Assembly (NCBI RefSeq): GCF_001420595.1 | Contig: NZ_LJIX01000006.1 | Location: 1,615,361-1,679,360 of the forward strand | Length of the DNA stretch: 64,000 nucleotides | Reading direction: 5' to 3' | Source of the DNA: Cytobacillus solani | Lineage (GTDB): Bacteria; Bacillota; Bacilli; Bacillales; Cytobacillaceae | In this document: positions 60,147 through 64,000 of the stretch, piece after piece | Layout of the letters: each line of letters starts with the position of its first letter | How positions within the stretch are numbered: the first letter of the stretch is position 1 | Translations under genes and position numbers: made by a program | The notes under the pieces: generated by a model | Databases searched by the model: none | What the model was told of the DNA's origin: nothing | What the model saw: only the letters and a program-made list of their open reading frames with translations

Positions 60147-60755
60147 TCACTTCTCCTTATTTTCTTTAATTGCCTTTCTTCTTCTTGTTAAAATCTTGTC
60201 AACATTTCCATTAAGATCCTGTCCCTCTGGTAAATCATTCGTCTGGAGTACGTGAATGGCTTCATCAATCCATTTAATTTCTGCTTCTAAGCGTATTTCT
60301 GCAAAACGAATGGCTAAAGCGCTGAATTTACTTACAAAGGAAATGCCGTTACTTGGCCACTCTTTAACAAATCCTAGAATATCCTCCGTCTCTCCTCTTC
60401 TTTTTCGTAAATGTCCAATTAAGATGGTGGAATCCAAATCGTCATGCCAGGTTGACATTTTCATAAACAGCTCATCTTTAACTACAGGATATGCTGGAGA
60501 AATAAGCAGCCAATTTTCTAATTCCTCCCATCCTTTTGGAGTGAGCTCATATAATTTCTTTCTTCTCCCATCCTCCTCTTGGTCAAGGGTAAAGATGAAC
60601 CCTTCTTCTTCGAGCTTTCTTAATTTTGGATAAATGCTGCCGTAGCTCATTCCCCAATAAAGGCTAGCTGCTTTATGTTCGAATTCTGATTTAATATCAT
60701 ATCCTGTGCTCGGCCAATAACTTAAAACTGCCAGCAGCGTGTGTTCAACAGACAA
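60147..60755 (-). CDS. PadR-family transcriptional regulator
   Basis: 202 residues, TTG start after AAGGAGGAAATTT. The winged helix at residues 5-85 (LAVLSYWPSTGYDIKSEFE; YGSIYPKLRKLEEEGFI; YELTPKGWEELENWL) is the PadR pattern, and a long C-terminal helical domain (90-180) forms the dimer. First gene of the operon with the exporter. Two 17-bp palindromes lie directly upstream. Confidence 0.92.
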   Translation of the reverse strand: MSVEHTLLAVLSYWPSTGYDIKSEFEHKAASLYWGMSYGSIYPKLRKLEEEGFIFTLDQEEDGRRKKLYELTPKGWEELENWLLISPAYPVVKDELFMKMSTWHDDLDSTILIGHLRKRRGETEDILGFVKEWPSNGISFVSKFSALAIRFAEIRLEAEIKWIDEAIHVLQTNDLPEGQDLNGNVDKILTRRRKAIKENKEK

Positions 60756-60773
60756 GATAAAATTTCCTCCTTA

Positions 60774-60816
60774 TATATCATAATGATATAACAGTGTGAT
60801 ATATCATTATGATATA
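60774..60816 (-). promoter_or_regulatory. Twin palindromic operators of the padR operon
   Basis: TATATCATAATGATATA (60774-60790) and TATATCATTATGATATA (60800-60816) are perfect palindromes around one base, with centres 26 bp apart. They cover the expected promoter of padR. PadR-family repressors bind palindromes of the ATAT..ATAT type, so autoregulation is likely. Confidence 0.75.
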
Positions 60817-61056
60817 TTGAATGACAGGAAAAATCAACCAAAAGAGGAGTCTATAAGAAAAAAATTTGGCATTAAATAGTAGCAATTTTAGAAACTGTCG
60901 ATGTGTTTTTTGTCGTTTTATATTATAATAAGGGAAATGTACTTGAATTTTGTAATAATAGTGAATTATTTGTCTGAATGCTCAATATAAGTTTTCAACC
61001 AAGACGTACATAGATGCATTCCAATAAATTGGAATGAAGTCAATAAGGATGATTTG
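60817..61056. promoter_or_regulatory. Upstream region of the c-di-GMP gene
   Basis: Contains a -10-like TATAAT (60924-60929) without a good -35, and a perfect palindrome ATTCCAAT (61018-61025), AA, ATTGGAAT (61028-61035), which ends 21 nt before the ATG. The latter may be an operator or an RNA hairpin in the leader. Nothing else is visible. Confidence 0.45.
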
Positions 61057-63165
61057 ATGGAAAATATGAAAGAAATATTATCTAGAGAGTTAAATAATGA
61101 AAAAATTAGCAATAAAATTGAAAGAATTATTTATGATATTATTCTAAAACATATTAAAGATTTGATTTTTATTATGAAAGTTGAAAAAGGACCTTCATTC
61201 CGTTATTTGTTTGTTAATGAACCAGGGATTAGACATGCTACATTATCAAGCGGTTTTATTGGCAAGACTCTTAATGAAGTTCTCTCAGAAGAGGTTGCTT
61301 CCTCTTTGCAATCAGAATATGAAAAAATACTTGATAGAAAAGAAACAATGATATTCTCTGATGAAGTTAAAATGCCTGATGGGAGTACAATGATTGGTGA
61401 GTCTTTCTTAACACCTATTCTTGATGAAAAGGATGAAGTTCTTTATGTTGTTTCTGTTACGCGAGATATAACAACTGCATTATTGGAGAAGAAACGATTA
61501 ATAAAGAGCGAACAGAAATATCGCTCCATAGTTGACCACAATTTAGATGGCATCATTTCAGTTGATTTGAAAGGAGCGATTCTCGAAGTAAATCCTGCAG
61601 GCAATCAGCTAACAGGCTATACGGAAAAGCAGTTAACAAAACGCTCCATTTTCAATTTAATAAGGGATCAGGATATACCTGATTTTCAAAACTTATTTGA
61701 TATAACAAAGAATGGGTATCCATCTGAGTCGTTGGACATTCATTTTGTTCATAGAAAAGGTCATTATTTATCCATTCATTTAAAGACAGTACCAATTGTT
61801 ATAAATTCAGAAATAGAGGGAATCTATGTCATTATCAAGGATATTTCAGAGCAAGCAGAGAATGCTGAAACGATTAGGTATATGGCATTTCATGACCAAT
61901 TAACAGGTCTATTAAATAGAAGAGCATTGCTAGCAGATTTAGATAAGTATATTTTAGATGCCAAAAAAGTTGGAAATGAATTTGCACTTCTTTCCATTGA
62001 TTTGGATCGATTTAAATATTTAAATGATACTTTAGGACATATTTTTGGGGATGAAATTTTAAAAAAAGTAGCGGAAAGATTGTGTGAGTTTAGGCATAAG
62101 AATTATTCTGTTTACAGGCAAGGCGGGGATGAATTTATCATTCTTCTCCCGCATGCAGATAGAGGAAAAGCGAGACGATTTGCACAAAGTATTTTAGCAA
62201 GATTTACTAGCTCCTTTTACTTGCATTCGAAGGAATATTATATTACCCCGAGTATTGGAGTGAGTATGTATCCTAACGATGGGAATAATGCGGAAGCGTT
62301 AATAAAGAATGCAGATGAGGCTTTATTTCGTGTAAAAGAAAAAGGAAAAGCCCATTTTCAATTTTATCGTTCGGAAATGAATTCAATTATTAATAATGTT
62401 GTTGAATTGGAGACATTTTTACGTAAAGCGATAGACAAAAATGAGCTAACATTATACTATCAGCCGCAAATTGATTTAAAAACAATGAAAATAACAAGCT
62501 ACGAAGCTCTTTTACGTTGGAATAATCATGAACTCGGATTTATTTCTCCTGCTGATTTCATTCCGTTGGCTGAGGATACTGGCTTAATTATTCCGATTGG
62601 AACGTGGGTAATTGAGACCGCATGTAAACAAATAAAGGATTGGTCAGATAAAGGTGAGAAAGATTTTAAAGTAGCAATCAATATTTCCCCTAAACAATTT
62701 CAGCAGCATAGTTTATTAACGATCATCCAGAAAGCTATAGAAAAACATCGAATCCATCCAAAATGTTTAGAAATTGAAATTACGGAAGGGGCTATGCAGG
62801 ATACGAAAGATACGTCTCCGATATTATCTGGCTTAAAGGATCTAGGGGTATCGATTTCAGTTGATGACTTTGGAACAGGTTATTCATCTTTAAGTTATTT
62901 GAAAAAATTCCCAATTGATGTATTGAAAATTGATAAATCCTTTGTTAAAGATGTGCATGTAAATGAAAAGGATGCAGCCATTACTACAACGATCATCCAT
63001 TTGGGAAGAAGTCTAGGGATGGAGGTAATTGCCGAAGGTGTTGAGAATGATGAGCAGGCACAATTTTTATTAAATGCGAATTGCCATAAAGCTCAAGGAT
63101 TCTTATATTCAAAGCCGCTTCCTGCAGATGAAATTGAAAAAAATTTCATGAATATAAACGAATAA
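61057..63165 (+). CDS. PAS-PAS-GGDEF-EAL cyclic di-GMP protein
   Basis: 702 residues from the ATG at 61057 (AAGGAT upstream). No membrane helix. Two PAS domains (about 35-140 and 155-270), GGDEF domain with intact GGDEF at residue 356, and EAL domain with EALLRW at residue 483 and DDFGTGYSSL. Both catalytic signatures are intact, so the protein could make and degrade c-di-GMP; PAS domains may set the direction. An RxxD inhibitory site at the usual place before GGDEF is not present. Single gene. Confidence 0.93.
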   Translation: MENMKEILSRELNNEKISNKIERIIYDIILKHIKDLIFIMKVEKGPSFRYLFVNEPGIRHATLSSGFIGKTLNEVLSEEVASSLQSEYEKILDRKETMIFSDEVKMPDGSTMIGESFLTPILDEKDEVLYVVSVTRDITTALLEKKRLIKSEQKYRSIVDHNLDGIISVDLKGAILEVNPAGNQLTGYTEKQLTKRSIFNLIRDQDIPDFQNLFDITKNGYPSESLDIHFVHRKGHYLSIHLKTVPIVINSEIEGIYVIIKDISEQAENAETIRYMAFHDQLTGLLNRRALLADLDKYILDAKKVGNEFALLSIDLDRFKYLNDTLGHIFGDEILKKVAERLCEFRHKNYSVYRQGGDEFIILLPHADRGKARRFAQSILARFTSSFYLHSKEYYITPSIGVSMYPNDGNNAEALIKNADEALFRVKEKGKAHFQFYRSEMNSIINNVVELETFLRKAIDKNELTLYYQPQIDLKTMKITSYEALLRWNNHELGFISPADFIPLAEDTGLIIPIGTWVIETACKQIKDWSDKGEKDFKVAINISPKQFQQHSLLTIIQKAIEKHRIHPKCLEIEITEGAMQDTKDTSPILSGLKDLGVSISVDDFGTGYSSLSYLKKFPIDVLKIDKSFVKDVHVNEKDAAITTTIIHLGRSLGMEVIAEGVENDEQAQFLLNANCHKAQGFLYSKPLPADEIEKNFMNINE

Positions 63166-63170
63166 TAATG

Positions 63171-63209
63171 AAAAAAGGAAAAGGAGCTTAGAGCTTCTTT
63201 TCCTTTTTT
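63171..63209 (+). terminator. Terminator of the GGDEF-EAL gene
   Basis: AAAAAAGGAAAAGGAGCT pairs with AGCTTCTTTTCCTTTTTT with a short loop, ending in a T run. Confidence 0.9.
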
Positions 63210-63246
63210 GAGAAATAGAAAATATAACATTTTAAAATTTGGTAAC

Positions 63247-63332
63247 TGTTTAGCGCTAGCGGCCTATCGCCCATCAAACTTCAGATCTCCTCCAGCTTGT
63301 ACGGCGATAATCAAGGCGCTTGCGCTTTTCTT
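63247..63332 (+). repeat. Degenerate intergenic repeat, copy 2
   Basis: Begins TGTTTAGCGCTAGCGGCCTA and ends GATAATCAAGGCGCTTGCGC then TTTTCTT. Start and end correspond to the copy at 46179-46238; the middle part differs. The end overlaps the stop of the minus-strand phosphoesterase gene. Internal TAGCGC/GCGCTT segments can pair, so it may form a hairpin. Confidence 0.6.
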
Positions 63333-64000
63333 ATTTCTGAAATAGTGAAAAAACGGTTAGTTCAGGTCTACATAGAAAGCGAAATGGCAATCGGGTTGTC
63401 CCAAGCCCCCTATTTACATAGAGTGTTAGAGGTGTGCTGCCAATCTTATAAAATCCTTCGTTATAGTTCTCAGCATATGGAGGGATGACAAGTGCTCCCG
63501 CAAAAGGGATTTTTACTTGCCCCCCATGGCTATGCCCACTAAGTTGAAGCTGTATGTTATAGTTTTTCGCCTCATCAGCCAAATCTGGTGCATGTGATAA
63601 TAGAATTTTATACGATTGATCAGGAACTCCTTCGATTGCCGTTTGAATGTCAGGTTTACCAAGCATTGCATCATCTATCCCAATGACATAAATGCTGCTC
63701 CCATCAATTAATTTAATTTGTTGGTGGTTGTTTAGAAGTAGTTTAAAGCCGGATTCTTCAATAATAGACTTATATATATCTGTCCCATAGCCACCGTGAT
63801 CATGATTGCCATAGATGGAAAATTTTCCAAAAGGTGCTTCTAACTCCTGTAATAGCGGAATTATGATGTTTGCTTCGTGATACTGATTAGGTGTATCCAT
63901 TAAATCACCCGTGAAAAAGATAATATCAGGTTTCAGTGCATTTATTTTCTTTACAAGTTTTTTTAATTGATGTGCATCATATTGAAAGCCTAAGTGGGTA
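63331..64000 (-). CDS. Metallophosphoesterase, YkuE-like (5' end outside the window)
   Basis: The frame is open to the window edge on the minus strand; at least 223 residues are seen. Metal motifs are present: FFTGDLMDTP (GD), YGNHDHGGYG (GNHD), LLSHAPD and LSGHSHGGQV (GHSHG). The N-terminal DxH motif would lie beyond the edge. YkuE of B. subtilis is a surface-bound phosphodiesterase with a Tat signal; the place near ykyB agrees. Signal peptide not visible in this window. Confidence 0.85.
   Translation of the reverse strand, partial: THLGFQYDAHQLKKLVKKINALKPDIIFFTGDLMDTPNQYHEANIIIPLLQELEAPFGKFSIYGNHDHGGYGTDIYKSIIEESGFKLLLNNHQQIKLIDGSSIYVIGIDDAMLGKPDIQTAIEGVPDQSYKILLSHAPDLADEAKNYNIQLQLSGHSHGGQVKIPFAGALVIPPYAENYNEGFYKIGSTPLTLYVNRGLGTTRLPFRFLCRPELTVFSLFQK

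Overview
The window is a chromosomal segment of a Bacillaceae bacterium (Bacillus sensu lato). Genes from about 38.7 kb to the end follow the ykv-ykw-yku part of the Bacillus subtilis map: a kinD-like kinase, mhqR, clpE, ykvI, ykvS, ptsHI, ykwC, cheV, ykyB and a ykuE-like gene. CtsR boxes, a Spo0A box, a Spo0E-family phosphatase, phosphorelay-type kinases and AAGGAGG ribosome binding sites agree with this. The species cannot be fixed from what is visible.

Region 1 (1-22.6 kb) is the right part of a prophage with a contractile, PBSX/skin-like tail. Its left end lies outside the window. The plus-strand late operon runs small-terminase-like protein, portal, MuF head protein, scaffold, SU10-type capsid, connectors, compact tail sheath, tube, tail assembly chaperone with a -1 frameshift site, tape measure, baseplate (XkdP/Q/R/S/T/U-like), fibre, then lysis genes. 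The amidase lysin carries a 5-bp lesion in its first zinc-ligand motif, just after an HNH endonuclease gene. Next comes a cassette of a small HTH regulator, a structured intergenic element, an FtsK/HerA-type translocase, a replication-relaxation protein and a small membrane protein with a pilin-precursor-like layout. It is followed by a YolD-like gene under a promoter that contains a LexA-like box. A tyrosine integrase sits beside the 3' end of tRNA-Arg(CCT), the likely attachment site.

Region 2 (22.7-36.7 kb) holds an acyltransferase, a two-gene 2-oxoacid:ferredoxin oxidoreductase, a chemoreceptor, a PAS histidine kinase next to a Spo0E-like phosphatase, a ZIP transporter, and a fixABCX-like electron-transfer operon. 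The ferredoxin oxidoreductase and fix operons share a cre-like sequence upstream, which suggests common carbon control of low-potential electron flow.

Region 3 (36.8-48.9 kb) holds an Fsr-like exporter, the kinD-like kinase, mhqR with a consensus promoter, oligoendopeptidase F, clpE with two CtsR boxes, ykvI, a lipoprotein, a CPBP protease and small conserved genes.

Region 4 (48.9-64 kb) holds a MoxR/DUF58/membrane-protein operon, ptsHI without ptsG or glcT, a lipoprotein, ykwC, an RDD protein, cheV, ykyB, a PadR-regulated exporter, a PAS-PAS-GGDEF-EAL protein and a metallophosphoesterase cut by the window edge. Two degenerate copies of an intergenic repeat lie at 46.2 and 63.3 kb.
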